Source: Hericium rajendrae (Eukaryota; Basidiomycota; Agaricomycetes; Russulales; Hericiaceae). From it: a stretch of DNA of 64,000 nt. A model generated the notes under the pieces. That model was not told the origin of the DNA and did not search any database. It saw only the letters and a list, made by a program, of their open reading frames with translations. Each line of letters starts with the position of its first letter. Position 1 is the first letter of the stretch. The position numbers were made by a program, and so were the translations under genes. Below, one piece after another: positions 34,484 through 45,888 of this stretch. The stretch covers positions 2,852,001-2,916,000 of the forward strand of contig CM065883.1 in NCBI GenBank assembly GCA_033439255.1, given 5' to 3'.

Positions 34484-35500
34484 ATGCGCCCTTTAGCGTG
34501 CCTTGCAACGGCATTGCCCACTCCCCGCCTCCTTGCCCGTCCCGCTTCACTTCACCTCAGCTGCACCAAGTCCGCCCACCGCGACGTTGCTCCTCGCACA
34601 GGACAAGCGCCCCCACGGGTTCGGGACCGACCGGGTCGGACTAAAGCCAGTGTCCCGTGGTCCGATGCACCGAACGGGCTGGAGATCAACCAGCCGGACG
34701 AGTCAGTGGCACAGGAACAGAAGTGCACCCAGAGAACCAGCTGGCTCAATCAACGTGCCCTCGAACGCCCACACGCCCCCGGATCACGAGCAGCGCCCGC
34801 GACCGTGCGCTACTGACGTCATCCCAGCCATTCCAGCTCGACGCGCCCGCCGTTCCCAATGCACGCCCCGGGCGACGTTGTAAGACGGCACCTTTGATTC
34901 ATTCGTACCACGCGCACGCCCTCTGCCCTGCACGGGCCGAGCTGCAACAACTCCACTCACCAAGGGACCCGGAGCAGGCAGGATCAGGAAGGAATTGGAG
35001 ATTGGGTCGGTCAGTGGGAGGTTGTCGTAGAAAGTCGCGCCGGGCTGCCTGAGGCGGCCTTGCCCATTTGTACCGTAGCTACTGACTTGGAGAATCAGAA
35101 CGGAGTCTGCCTTTTTCCCTCAGAGCTCAGATCTCACAAAGCCCGTCATTTGACGTTCTCACAGCCAGCCTCTAAGCACGTCTCAGACGTAGCTCTTCTC
35201 ACTTACTCGTGTTGCTCATCGTATTCGTCGTACTCGTCGCCGCACCGTTATCTACAAGCCGTATCACCTAAGACCCGTGAGTCTTGTCGTACCGTCATCG
35301 TCCCTAGCAGAACCACGTCGGAAGTCGCCCGCGCGTAGCAAGCTCACCCTCCGCGGCCTTGCTCCCCTACCCATAGTACGATCACCCGTCAGCTACACGT
35401 CTCGGCACTCCCCTCTTGAGATACTTGGTCCCCTCGCACCCCCCGGTACTCTGTTGGTTTGGTTTTGGCTGCCGCCTCCATTCCCAGGGTCCACACATCA
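34484..35500 (+). repeat. Right LTR of the 24352-35500 element
   Basis: 1,017 bp, near-identical to 24352-25370, preceded by the purine tract and followed by CCGG. Confidence 0.85.
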
Positions 35501-36640
35501 CCGGCACCCCTGCAATTGGCCCCAATGACGTGCACGCCCAACGCGCACCCTTCTGCGCACGTCCACGCCTGCCCGCAGGCACTGTCGCATCGCACGCATG
35601 CACGTACACACGACCTCGCCATCTGCGTGCCATCAAGGTGTGCGCACGGGCCATGTCATCATGCGTGGCATTGCTGGCATGCCCGCACAATGCCCTGCAC
35701 TCTGCACAACCCCCGTCGATGCATTGACACCAGTGCACAGCCCTGCACGGGCACGACAATGCGTGCAGGGCTGTGTATGGCTCCGCCAACCTCCATTGCA
35801 CACGCAACACCCCATGCCCGTGCCCCACGCCCCAACATCCCACCTGTGCGCACATGGACAACAGCCCCACGCCGGCTCAATGCTCTGCATGGCTGCTGCG
35901 CCTCGCGCGCAGGCTTGCCGCATTGTGCACGGCCCCGCGGCAATGCAATGACCCCTCCGCCCACCTCGCGCCTCTGGCACGCAGGCCTGCTGCGTCGCGC
36001 ATGGCCTCCGCGCCCTATGTCGGCCTGCTGCGCCTCGCGCAGGGGCCCAGTGCCTTGCGCATGCCCGTCACATCTCGCGCACACCCCAATGCATCGCGCA
36101 CGCACTCGGCTCCCAGCGCTGTCTCCTGCACGCCGCCTGTGCCTCAAGCACACCTGCACACTGGTGCGCCGGTCTCTCGCGCACCGCAAACCTTGCCCAC
36201 ACCCCCGCACCTCGCGTACAGCAGCACGGCGCACTCCGCACGGGCCTCCGTGCCGAGCACACCCCCCACACATCGCGCATTGACCGGCGGCAGCCCAGTG
36301 TCACATGCACAGGCACCCGCGCCTCGCATGTGCCTCACTGCCTCGCGCACGGACCCTATGACTCCGCATGAGCCCACGGTAATCCAGCGCCTCGTGCACA
36401 GACCCCGGACCTGGCCTTTCATGCGCGCAGGCCCGGCCTATTGCGTGGGTCCCACCAGCATGCCCACGGACCCCGCCAGCACGCACACTCCTGCGCACAG
36501 GCCCGGGCTTTGCATGCGACCATCGCGCCTCGCACGCATAAGTGCCGCATCACGCTCGTGCGTGTGTGCCCCTTGTCGCGCCACGCTCGTGTGCGTGCCG
36601 GGTCTGCCTGTGCATGCTACATGTGATGTAGTATACTGGA
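35501..36640. repeat. GC-rich array of element E
   Basis: CA/GC-rich words (GCCCGCGCATG, CGCGCACGG, GCCTCGCGCA) with no strict period. Frames on both strands are composition-driven. Confidence 0.55.
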
Positions 36641-36951
36641 TTGTATTTGTAGTAATATGTAATATAATTAATTTTGATCTGAAATCTTTCGTACCTACCT
36701 GACTTGACATAGTACTAATAGTAATCATAGCTCACCTAACTAAGTATGATAATGCTATATATCTCACATTGCTAACTATGGGAGCTATAGGAGCTATGAT
36801 AGCATTATATAGTTGGCACTACCAGCTATGGAAGCTATGGAAGGTCTCATAGCTCTACATAGCTGGATAAGCAAACTACATAGCTCTGATAGCTCAGTGA
36901 TAGCACCCATAATATAACCTGCAGCTATATATAATTCAGTTTTCTCAGATG
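36641..36951 (-). repeat. Subterminal CTATAGCT block and end of element E
   Basis: AGCTATGG / ATAGCTCTACATAGC words; the outer edge reads TTTTCTCAGATG, an acceptor-like sequence facing right. Confidence 0.6.
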
Positions 36952-38695
36952 TATGGTCCTGGGCAGAGATGTGGATATTTTGAAAGACCAGGAACCACAG
37001 TCCTGATGGTAGATCAATATGGAGCGATGTCCATGCACAAAGACATAATGTGGTGACAGGACCATAGGATATTGATAGTCCCATGGCCTGACAGATTAGG
37101 GATGAAGCCCTGCATGTCTGGCACAGGAGCCTGTATTCCCATCAGAAAGCAAATAATATCAGGATACGACCAGTGGCAGTGCACCATTGTGAAGAAAATT
37201 TGGTGATCAGCGACAGACTGCCCTACAAGGACGATAACAAGGATGTGAAAGGACAGGTTTTGGTGGAGTGGATGAAGTGGGAAGGCACTGGTATGATGGT
37301 AGTACCTTGAACTGAGGTGAGTGAGAAGTAATCACCATCGAATAGCCAGAGAGGGACCACTTAAATATGCACTGATTGATCCTCGAGGCTGGCAAGGAGG
37401 AGTCTCCTCAGGGGCACTCCACGGAGATCTCTGCATGGAATGAACAGAAGTTGTTCTGACACCGTCCAGCATGCTTCCCAAACAACTTCAAGTTGCTGAA
37501 TACTATATATATATACTGTTTCATGTGTAATCGATCAGAGGGTGTGCTTAACATGTAGGGTAGGGCGCGGAACGCATGCTGCTCCCATTTAGATGCAAAG
37601 CTCTGTCCGGAGTTGGTACGAAAGTTCCTACGATCCAGAAAGCAGCCTGTGAGATCTAATAAAACACATACTGAAAATCTTGATAGGTCGAGAGTTGTTC
37701 AGACAATTTCTGTGAAGACAGTGAGAGAAGTGTGCCTCAGTGTACGGGCATACACGTCACTACTGTAGCATCTGCCAGCATGTCCCTGGAGATTTTTTCT
37801 GAGCTCTGTGTGATCTTCATGAAGTTAACTGGGGGGAGCATCGAGCGTAACAGCAAATGGTGAGCACTGGGTGACCCATTGCCAAGGATGTCGATGACTG
37901 GTATGAAGGAAGGAAAGAAGCAAGCATGTTCTGCAGCGGTCCCTATAGTGTACAGGAGTGGACAAAAGTATGATGGCCTGATGCATTGGAAGTTTGTATG
38001 GAATTTCGACTTATGTGGGTGTGACTTGACCAAGACTTGACTTCTACCATTTGGCTTTGACTTTTGGCAATAGCTGGACACATCCCAATGGATTCCCATT
38101 CTGACAGGTCATGGCACTCTGCGCTGAGCGCACCACGGTTGATATTGCTTGTTTGACATGGTAGATGACTGCAGAAATTTTCTTACATTTAGTTACCTAA
38201 TGAGTTACAAGGCTTGAGTATTGTGGCATTTTTAATAACTCTCTTCTGTATCAGAGGTATGAGCCCGCAACATACTGTGGCTGATCGCAGGCAGATGCCG
38301 CTTATCTAAGGCACTGTTTGAGGCAACTGAGCCTAGCCACTCTGACCGTTTGAAGCCATTGCTCAGGTGGGATAGACCGGTGTGGACCGAACGCCACCGC
38401 TGCTGAAAAATGCACGGTGATTTCGCATAATTTCGCAAATGGCTGTAAGTACGAAGTAATGTTTCCTTGCTATATTTTTAGTTCAAATACAAATCGATGT
38501 CCCAAAGACTATTCTGCACTTTAAAGTCGAAGTTAAAAGCCAAAGTACGACGCCAAAAGCCTGATCTGCATGCCCAAAGCGGAATTTTGAATGCCGAAAA
38601 TGAAAAGTCATGCCGTTCTAGTGCTAAACCCACACTGTTCGCAAAGGCTAATCCTGTTTCCAAATCCCAAGTTGTCCTCCGAAGCCTAGTAATTT
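36952..38695. other. Unassigned 1.7 kb
   Basis: No coding frame with recognisable content on either strand; mixed composition, a short (TA)n run near 37500. It lies between the end of element E and the inverted end of the Ulp1/transposase element. Near 38580-38610 TGCCGAAAATGAAAAGTC resembles, inverted, TGCCTAAAATGGAAAGTC at about 57470-57490, so the inverted homology may start here. Confidence 0.35.
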
Positions 38696-39087
38696 TTTCC
38701 ACTGGCGCAGGACCCCTGAGTATTAGAAGTGAGGCTGTTTCATAGTCCGGACAGAAAATGGGGATTTGGCCGGTATGGCCGGTTCAAAATCCGGACAAAT
38801 GGGTGGTCTCACGGCGGGAGGTCAGTTCAGGCATCCGGACATGCTAGACCACAACTGGTTGAGGTCGTTTCATAGTCCGGACAAAATATGGTTCATTCGT
38901 GTAATGGTAGTAGCTGACAGTAGACAAAAATTTTGGTCAATTGAGCTTGTACGAAGGTTCAAGCCTCCAATGTGCCATTTTTCTGGTCATCGAGATTGAC
39001 GCGCATTTGGCAATAGCAATCAATGCATGTTTGGCAATAGCAAGTCCATTCTGGGTGTTAGCAAGTTCGCTTGGGACGGCGTGCAGT

Positions 39088-40552
39088 ATGGACAATTTTT
39101 GTCATCTTACCCTCACTGCTGGACAATATCCACCGACATCGAATGACCTCCAGCACACTCTTGATCAACATAGAATCAGTGAGTACATTGCCTGCTTTTT
39201 CTGCATTTTCGCTCAAGAATAAATGAAATGTAAGAATGATGATGACGGGGGTGGTGCTCATTTTCTTCCCAACATCCCTACGACAATCTCCATCCCAGCC
39301 AATAATACCCCCATAGCACATCTCTTGAAGGTCTCACTCCCAATAATGTCCTTTGGCATCCTCCTTGTAAAAGCAAAGACATGGTTCAACAAAGATTGCC
39401 CACACAAAGTAACAGCAGAGATACTTACTTGCGCATTGCCCAGCCTTGCTCAGATAGAGCAGTTAGAGGCAACATTTGAATCACAGACTCGTCTTGGAGC
39501 TCGGTCTATCGTAAACAACCGGGTCAATAATGGTAGTGATCGCCTACCGCTTTGGATTCTGACCTATTGGAAAACCATAGAAGCACTTGTCCAGGGGCAG
39601 AAAACGTGGATGGACTCTGACGACTGGTTGGCCAGAGAATCTCGGACGCCCGAAACAACAGCATTATTTGACAGGATATGCACCTCCTTCGAATCTACTG
39701 CCTGGAATAGTCAGCTTCGTTGCTTTGGGATCCCAACAAGTATTCTTGAGCTATCCCACCTTCTGAACACGGTCTCCTTGTCTGACAACCACCTTGACAT
39801 GATGATGGCTTCAATAGGCCAATGTACCCATCAGGATGTAACAGTCAGCTCACGAGTTATCATTGGTACCACAGGTTTCTCAAGAGTGCTGAACGACATC
39901 GCGAAGCAGTGGCATAATATGGACAAGCCATCAAGTCAGCAACAGATTGTCTTGCAAAATGAATCATTAGTGAAGGACTCAGGTCGGCGTGTAATTTATT
40001 ACCCTGGATTTGTGCATTCGAACCACTGGATTGCGGTGCGAGTTGATTTTGAGGCAAGAACTATCGCATATGGTGAGTTCAAATTAGATATATGCATTGT
40101 CCTTGTTTAAATGGTACGCTTTAGGTGACTCACTCGTTTATCAATCACATCTGCTGCCTGGAATATTTGACGGCCTTCAATCCTGGTTACGTGCGAACTT
40201 TGACAGCCCATTCGAAGTCCTTGGCGATGTTGTTGAGCATGGATCGCAGAGGGATATATTCTCCTGTGGGATATGTACAGCAAATACCATCGCCCATGCA
40301 GTGCTTCATGATGAGTTATGGATGAGGGCACGAAAGGGTCTGGAAAGAGGACATTGGTTTGTTACATTGCTTTGCCATTGCAGGACAATCGTACGTACCT
40401 CCGATTAACTAAGCATCCCAATTGGTCTGAAGCGTCCTTTGCAGACACAAACAGCAAAAAACCCTCTCCTAGATAGTGATGATGATAATCAGTCATCAGA
40501 TGCTGAAGAGATTCAGGCAGACATACCACCTTCAGAATACAGCAACATCTGA
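39088..40552 (+). CDS. Ulp1-type cysteine protease (C48-like) of the large transposon
   Basis: Possible start ATG 39088 with a donor at 39179; the main exon opens near 39223. Introns at 40073-40124 and 40391-40444. The N-terminal two thirds (TWFNKDCPHKVTAEILTCAL, LPLWILTYWKTIEALVQGQK, RCFGIPTSILELSHLLNTVS) has no named domain. The C-terminal part has the catalytic order of Ulp1/SUMO-protease-like enzymes: VHSNHWIAVRVDF (His), YGDSL (Asp), then GSQRDIFSCGIC (Gln and the nucleophile Cys). An acidic tail DSDDDNQSSDAEE follows. The last codons (S-N-I-stop) run into the end of element D, so the natural C-terminus may be lost. Such proteases accompany transposases in several fungal DNA elements. 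Role not known. Confidence 0.7.
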
Positions 40553-40559
40553 AAAATGT

Positions 40560-41250
40560 ACCAATGCTATGTTGTCCTATATTGCTTACATAGATCTCAT
40601 AGTTCCATAGCAATCCCCTTTTATACATAGGGCCCCTATAGCTGAAAGGCAGTCTATGGCAAGCTATATAATCAAATAGGATTGCTATGTCTAGCTATGA
40701 TAGCTATGATAGCTACCAGAGCATAAGGCATAGCTATGGTAGCTATAAAGACTATGTCAGTTATGCTATGTATGACCATTATCATATCATATCTAGCTTA
40801 ATAGGATTGCTATCTACTCTATATCATTTCTGACTGATATGTCACTTAGAAATACTATAAATATATTTCAGATATCTGAGCTCTTTTATAGGCTTAATAC
40901 TTTTATTACATAAATCAATAAAACATCGAAATTTGATAGCATTATATTTATTCTCATGATACTGATACAAACACTACAAAAGTAAGACTACAAGAATCCT
41001 ATGCTAATATAGAAACTATAAGAAAAAGCTATGCAACATTACCAAATATGAAGAAAAAGCAAATATAATCTACAAGAATGATACATCATTAGTATAAAGT
41101 AACAACAAACATAAGAAAGAACTAGAGACTTACCCAAAGATCATAAAAGCGAAAATGAAGTCTATAAAGTTAAGACATTAGTAGTATCAACAACAAAGAA
41201 GATTATAGACTTACCAACAACATATAAATGTTGAAGTAGTATAGCAGAGA
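40560..41250 (-). repeat. Left subterminal block and leader of element D
   Basis: CTATAGCT/ATGATAGC words at 40560-40830, then AT-rich leader with ACTTACC (minus-strand GGTAAGT) sites near 41130 and 41215, and the micro-exon AAGCGAAAATGAAG (minus TTCATTTTCGCTT) between them. No gene. Confidence 0.55.
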
Positions 41251-41254
41251 GAAA

Positions 41255-41407
41255 AGAGAAAGACGACAGAATGTCGAAGGGAGATGGTAGTGGTTGAGAG
41301 GAAAGAGAGGTCGCGCGTCGCGCGCATCTTATATCGCCAGCGCAGTGCGGAGTCCGAAATGTGGCTGCCGGGTGTTGCCGGGTGCCGCGCCGGAGGCTAG
41401 TGATTTA
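41255..41407 (-). promoter_or_regulatory. Promoter of element D
   Basis: Minus strand: AGCCTCCGGCGCGGCACC, CCGGCAGCC, then CGATATAAG at about 41328-41336 and the CT-rich start region, as in A, B and E. Confidence 0.5.
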
Positions 41408-41456
41408 CAGTGCTTTGCATATGAAACTGCAGTCGACGCGCCGATATTTTTGTTTG
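41408..41456 (+). repeat. Left TIR of Tc1/mariner element 2
   Basis: 49 bp, perfect inverse of 45351-45399; preceded by TA. Confidence 0.95.
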
Positions 41457-41545
41457 TAGTAGCCAAATAGTCACAACATGTCACAAGTCTGTCACCCAAA
41501 CATCGATGCCAGTCGCAGCGGTTCGCGTCGTGCACCACAATAAGC

Positions 41546-42631
41546 ATGCCTCCTCACTTGTCTCAGGAAATGCGAGCAAACATCGTACGCTGGCACCATG
41601 AGCAGGACAAGCCTGTCTCCGAAATTGCTATTCTTGCAGCATGCTCTGAGCGTACTGTATATGATATCTTGCGCTTGAATCGTGACTACGGAGTCATTCA
41701 GAACCCATTTTCACGTCCTCGGCGACGCGATCGGATCCTTGACATTGGCGACATAAACTACATTTCCTCTCTTATTTCAGCAAACCCATCCCTCTATCTC
41801 GATGAACTCCAGACTCGGCTATCCGATACTCGACTGGTCGAGGTCTCCATTGCCACCATTTCGCGCACCATTCGAAATATGGCATTGACTCATAAGCAAG
41901 TCTCAAAATCAGCCATGGAGCGGAATGAGCTCCTTCGCGCCACCTGGCAGGCAGAATATGGGCATATACCTGCAGAGAGATTTGTTTGGATTGACGAGTC
42001 AAGTGTCGACGACACGACAAACCAGCGGCAAGATGGATGGGCTGCACTTGGCCGCGCTTGTGTTCGCCGAGCTACCTTCATACGCGGGCAACGCTATTCC
42101 GTTCTTCCTGCATTGACCCATGAGGGGCTCATTGCGCTTGATATTTTTGAGGGCTCTGTGACAAAAGAAAAATTTATTCAGTTTGTCCAAACAGAGTTGG
42201 TACGTACTCTGCTCGCTGATGCGATTGGCATGATTGATTGACGATTCATATAGGCTCCTAATCTAGGCCCGTATCCTGGGCCACGAAGTGTAGTTGTAAT
42301 GGATAATTGTGCAATCCACCATGACGAGGAAGTGCGTCGCATTGTTGAAGATGAATGCAGTAAGTTCATCTTCATATCTTCTTTCTTTCCGAGGCTGACT
42401 TTCTTTTCTTCCATTGTTATAGATGCGAAACTGATTTATTTACCACCCTACTCTCCCGATTTTAATCCGATTGAACAAGCTTTTCATTCGGTCAAAGCAT
42501 GGCTTCGGCGCCACGAGTCTCAAGCTATCCGACCTGAAGTTAGACCATGGCTGATCGAGCAGGCGATAGCATCAGTATCAGGCGAGAGTGCTGAGGGGTG
42601 GATCACAAACTGCGGATATTCATTTGTCTAA
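41546..42631 (+). CDS. Tc1/mariner transposase (element 2)
   Basis: ATG 41546, 90 bases inside the left TIR region. Two introns, 42200-42253 (GTACGT...ATAG) and 42360-42422 (GTAAGT...TATAG). The N-terminal helix-turn-helix pair shows VSEIAILAACSERTVYDIL and SIATISRTIRNM. The catalytic triad is VWIDESSVDDT, VVMDNCAIHHDEE and LPPYSPDFNPIEQAF (D, D, E). The C-terminus is ...EGWITNCGYSFV. The frame is intact after removing the introns, about 322 residues, the usual size. It is related to the 4669-5879 gene (shared LPALTHEGLIALDIFEGS / LPALSLNGILAVDIVEGS), yet the two elements are clearly different lineages. Probably functional. Confidence 0.93.
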
Positions 42632-42711
42632 ATTTTATCTAAAGAAGTATTGAGAGATGGATTGACAAGAGGCAAAATCTAAATCTATAGTGGATATGTA
42701 ATCTATGAAAA

Positions 42712-44773
42712 TCAGTCGAAACGACGGCGTTTATCAGAAAAGAAAGCCCGTTTCTCCTCCAAGCGAGCAGACCAAGCTCGACAAAACACCTGCAGCTTCA
42801 CGACACGTCCCTCCGAAGCACCTGTCAATTCGCACAGACGCGCGATTGGCACATCAGGTATGACGTCAGGCATGAAGTCAACGCTCGCAAATGCATCTGC
42901 GCATCCCGTCAGATCAATACCCTTGATGTCATTGAAGTCCGCGAGACAGGCCTGTAGTTCGGACCCCTTCTTCGGAAGAGGTGAAGGTGGGATCACTGAA
43001 GTTCGTGGCCGAGTCGGAGTGCGAGGTGGCTGGGGTGACGGGGACCGGGTACGCTTGCCGTTGGTGTTCAGGTTGCTGAGAATGGCGGCCATGAGCAGTT
43101 GAGATGTGTCGCTCGACTGCATGCTTCCTGAAATAGAAGCTGGACCAGGCCCGGAGCGTCCGCGAGACCGCGTGAGTGAGAGACGACCGTCACGTATGCC
43201 ATCGAACTCCAATGTGTTCGGAGGGTCATGCTTTGTGGCGTCATGCGCAGCCTACAAGTTCATGAAGTCAGACAGTCGAAAGATCATCATCAAATTGTAA
43301 AGACTTACAATCGCAGCAGCCCAGAATTTGAGCTTGCGCATATTTAACCCCACATGCTCCGCATTTGCCGTAATATAGCAGTATCCGAGTTCGCCATGTT
43401 CACCTGCATGCTGTTGGCAGGTCCATTTTTCCTTGAGCTCGAGGATGATGGGACCATGCAACTGTGCCTCGTTGCTGAACGACTCGACCCTCGGTACCTG
43501 AGAAACACTATCAGCAACACACAGAGAAGTAGATTAAAATTCGCTCACCCGGGTTCCATAGACCAACTCCTGTGATCCAGCGACATCATCGGCAACTATA
43601 TTAGGCAACTGAATGCACACAAAGATATATTAGGAACATACACGTATTGACATAAATGTAGCAACTTACAGCTTTACGGATGCGAAACCCATCCATGTTA
43701 TCAGTATCGAACTCGATGGAGACAGCGCACGTTCTTCGGTTCTTCTGCATGAGAGTAGCAACGGCGAGCGTGAAGTCTCGATCATTATCAATCGTCAATG
43801 CACCTGCTTTGCCGCCGCTGTCAAGGGTGTGAGACACTGAGTGATCGCTCGAAGAGGAAAGCTTCTACGTACTTTGATCCAGTCCACCAGAGCTTGAACT
43901 CCGGTCCCGAATGGACACCGGCACTGAACTGCTTGTGAAGCTCATGTACGCGAAGGAAAGCCTTGATAAACGCAGATCGCGTCATCCCGTCCATCTTGAT
44001 ATACTCGAACTTTGTTGTCGTTATCAGCTTCTTCTTTGGCGCGGTCTTCGTAGACCGAGCAGGTGGTAATTTGTCAGGAGGCGAGAAGGAGTGGGTGACA
44101 TAGACGAGGTGACCAGCTGTGTCAATTGCTATCGAGACGATGTCAAAATTGTTGACACAAAAAAGATATAACATGCATTGTACTTACGAGCATCATTTGG
44201 AAGCGGCGCATGTGCTTGTGCGTTGCCTGTACCTTGTAAGCCAACTAAAAAAAAAAGGTGCAAAACCAGTCAGCACAATGGATTTCTTCAACGTAAACGA
44301 AACATAGCCTACCAAATTGTTGATTGGCATTGGCCACCGCTTGGACTCGAGCATGCTCCGGTTCCGGAGCAGCAGTTGGTGCCGCATTGCCTTGAGGTGG
44401 CTGCGCTATGGCCGGAGCTACGTGAATGCCTGCATTGGCAGCTGCTCGAATGGCATCCTGTATTTCAGCGGCAGTAGTATAGAATCGAGGGGGGTTTACA
44501 CCACCGTCTAGCATATAGCATCAAACACGTAGCAAGCAAGTAGAGACAACATGACAACTTACCGACCCAGGCAGGATTTCGCAGCCATCCTGCAGACGGC
44601 AGTCCTGCAATTGGCGCAGGAGGCGGCGCAGGAGGTGGCGCAGGCGGCGCAGGAGGCAGCGCGATCGGCGCTGGAGCACCAATCGGCGCGGAAGCACCAT
44701 TCTGCTGAGTGGTGCCAGCCCCGCCGGAGCTGCGAGCTGAGCGGGAGGGGATGCGGATGGTGAACGGAGCCAT
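42712..44773 (-). CDS. 551-aa cargo protein of Tc1/mariner element 2
   Basis: Start ATG at 44773 (MAPFTIRIPSRSARSSGG). Eight exons: 44773-44563, 44507-44313, 44244-44188, 44128-43873, 43817-43670, 43608-43549, 43497-43309, 43251-42712. All introns are GT...AG, 49-68 nt, and the exons total 1656 nt (552 codons with the stop). Order: Ala/Pro-rich N-terminus, a mixed fold (KFEYIKMDGMTRSAFIKAFL ... KAGALTIDNDRDFTLAVATL ... SIEFDTDNMDGFRI), then LELKEKWTCQQH...CYITANAEHVGLNMRKLKFWAAAI with Cys/His that may bind metal, a Ser/Pro linker (KRTRSPSPQPPRTPTRPRTS, nuclear-signal-like), and a C-terminal SAM-like helical end. Same plan as 6111-7982. It lies wholly within the TIRs, so it moves with the transposon. 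Function unknown. Confidence 0.8.
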
Positions 44774-45350
44774 TGTGAGATATGTGAGCTGAAGAGGGCG
44801 GGTTGGAGATCTAAATGAAGCTGTAGTTCTCCAACCAGTGCACTCACCTTTATAAACCAGTAAACGACCGAAACGGCCGACAGTTGCATAGAAACCTGGT
44901 ATACAATTTATCTCGCAAGCGTCGATCGTGTATTGCGAGCAACGGGACCCAGTTGGGACAAGAGAAAGCGGAACGATGCTTTTTGGGTGTAGAAAATTGA
45001 GCGCATCAGCGACAATATGCTGACACTCACGTTCTGGACCACCGGATGTGCAGTCACTGGCAACGCTCACGAACCAACGTCAGTTTCCGGGGTGAGATAG
45101 GTGCTGAAACTCGTTCGGCTATGGTCCAGGTTGCTCTAGGTCTGTTGAAACGGTATCACCATGGAAATTTGAGCAGTCTATGCATTACACATGCACTGGG
45201 AAGAGTCATGCCAGTGGCCTGAAGGATTCACGGCGGTAAGTTCAACAGCATCGAGGACGTTAACTCGAGACGACCACTCGACGCCGGGCTTGGTCAGTTG
45301 ACGCGGCGAATTAAGGTTTCGGAACCTGAAATGTCACGCTTTGGTCAGAA
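44774..45350. other. 5' flank of the cargo gene
   Basis: About 580 bases between the cargo ATG and the right TIR; presumed promoter. No gene recognised. Confidence 0.4.
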
Positions 45351-45399
45351 CAAACAAAAATATCGGCGCGTCGACTGCAGTTTCATATGCAAAGCACTG
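45351..45399 (-). repeat. Right TIR of Tc1/mariner element 2
   Basis: Perfect inverse of 41408-41456; followed by TA. Confidence 0.95.
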
Positions 45400-45527
45400 T
45401 AGATTTTACTAAGTTGGCTTGCTGGCGCGGAAAGATACAGTATGGTGGGTAAAAATGTAACTCATGTATCATGTAGATATAGATACTATACAACTTCCTC
45501 CTTTTTTTCGGATTTTATAAGATTTTA

Positions 45528-45733
45528 TTCTATTTGTTACACTCGAAACCGCCAGCCGCGCGAATCGAGTGCTGTGGTTGACCGTTGCACTCGACGCGCG
45601 ACTTGACGCGTCTCTTCTCTCCATCTCCCACCTCGTCTCCCCTCGTCTCCCCTCTTTCTCTATGCAAGCAACGCACGGCGTCGACCGACGGTTGGGAGGG
45701 TCAGCAGGAGGGCCGCGGGTCTCGAGGTAAGTA
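45528..45733 (+). promoter_or_regulatory. Rightward leader and splice donor of element D
   Basis: Pyrimidine-rich stretch (TCTCTTCTCTCCATCTCCC) then an ATG (MQATHGVD...) and CTCGAG|GTAAGT at about 45727. Element B has the equivalent on its minus strand (ATGCAAAATACG... and GGTAAGT). A transcript from here, spliced to the TTTTTCAG at 47253-47260, would join to the ATG of the transposase frame at 47261. Inference. Confidence 0.4.
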
Positions 45734-45768
45734 AATACTATAATCTTTTTTGTCTTCGTGCTAATCAA

Positions 45769-45803
45769 ACGAGTATCGCTCGTTGCAAACGAGCGATACT
45801 CGT
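45769..45803. other. Hairpin 2 of element D
   Basis: Perfect 16-nt arms ACGAGTATCGCTCGTT / AACGAGCGATACTCGT around GCA. Confidence 0.85.
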
Positions 45804-45888
45804 GTCGTTCCACTATCAACCCACGCGCCCCCACCACACGAGCCCACCCCACGCCGCTCCCTCGACAACGCCGTCGACGATGCCGACG

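Larger units (their letters stand above)
24352..35500 (+). mobile_element. Gypsy-type LTR retrotransposon with antisense genes, interrupted by a nested element
   Basis: LTRs at 24352-25370 and 34484-35500 start TGATGC and end CACACATCA. They are close to identical by eye, so insertion is fairly recent. A primer-binding-like TGGAGCCCACCGCGAGGG follows the first LTR and a purine tract AGGGGGAGAA precedes the second. Parts: a Gag with CCHC knuckle, an aspartic-protease-like start, and on the opposite strand two multi-exon genes between 31795 and 34283. Reverse transcriptase, RNase H and integrase are not recognised, so this copy looks non-autonomous. CCGG flanks both ends as a short target duplication. 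A 3.7-kb inverted-repeat element sits inside. Confidence 0.8.
22708..36951 (-). mobile_element. Element E: CTATAGCT-type element on the minus strand, split by an LTR element
   Basis: The right end (36641-36951) aligns with the right end of element D (GAAATCTTTCGTACCTACCTGACTTGACATAGT versus GAAATCTTTGGTGCTTATCTGACTTAACATAGT) and closes TTTTCTCAGATG. Going left: the GC array 35501-36640 continuing at 24260-24351, hairpin 2 at 24221-24254, a promoter with TATATAAG at 23760-23770 (minus) and micro-exon copies (ATTTTCGCTTTTTTATTAG, about 23402-23420). The LTR element 24352-35500 is inserted in the GC array with CCGG on both sides. The left boundary is unclear: instead of a CTATAGCT block there is a GAACAATGG repeat block at 22940-23090. 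Confidence 0.5.
41408..45399 (+). mobile_element. Tc1/mariner element 2 with cargo gene, perfect 49-bp TIRs
   Basis: Terminal inverted repeats 41408-41456 and 45351-45399 (beginning CAGTGCTTTGCATATG) match over all 49 bases. TA lies at 41406-41407 and 45400-45401, the classic Tc1/mariner target duplication. The element is 3,992 bp, encodes a transposase on the plus strand and a second gene on the minus strand, and sits inside element D. Perfect TIRs and open genes suggest recent insertion. Confidence 0.95.

Noticed and set aside
36952-38695. Short frames on the minus strand
   Set aside because: None exceeds about 120 codons and none shows a recognisable pattern.
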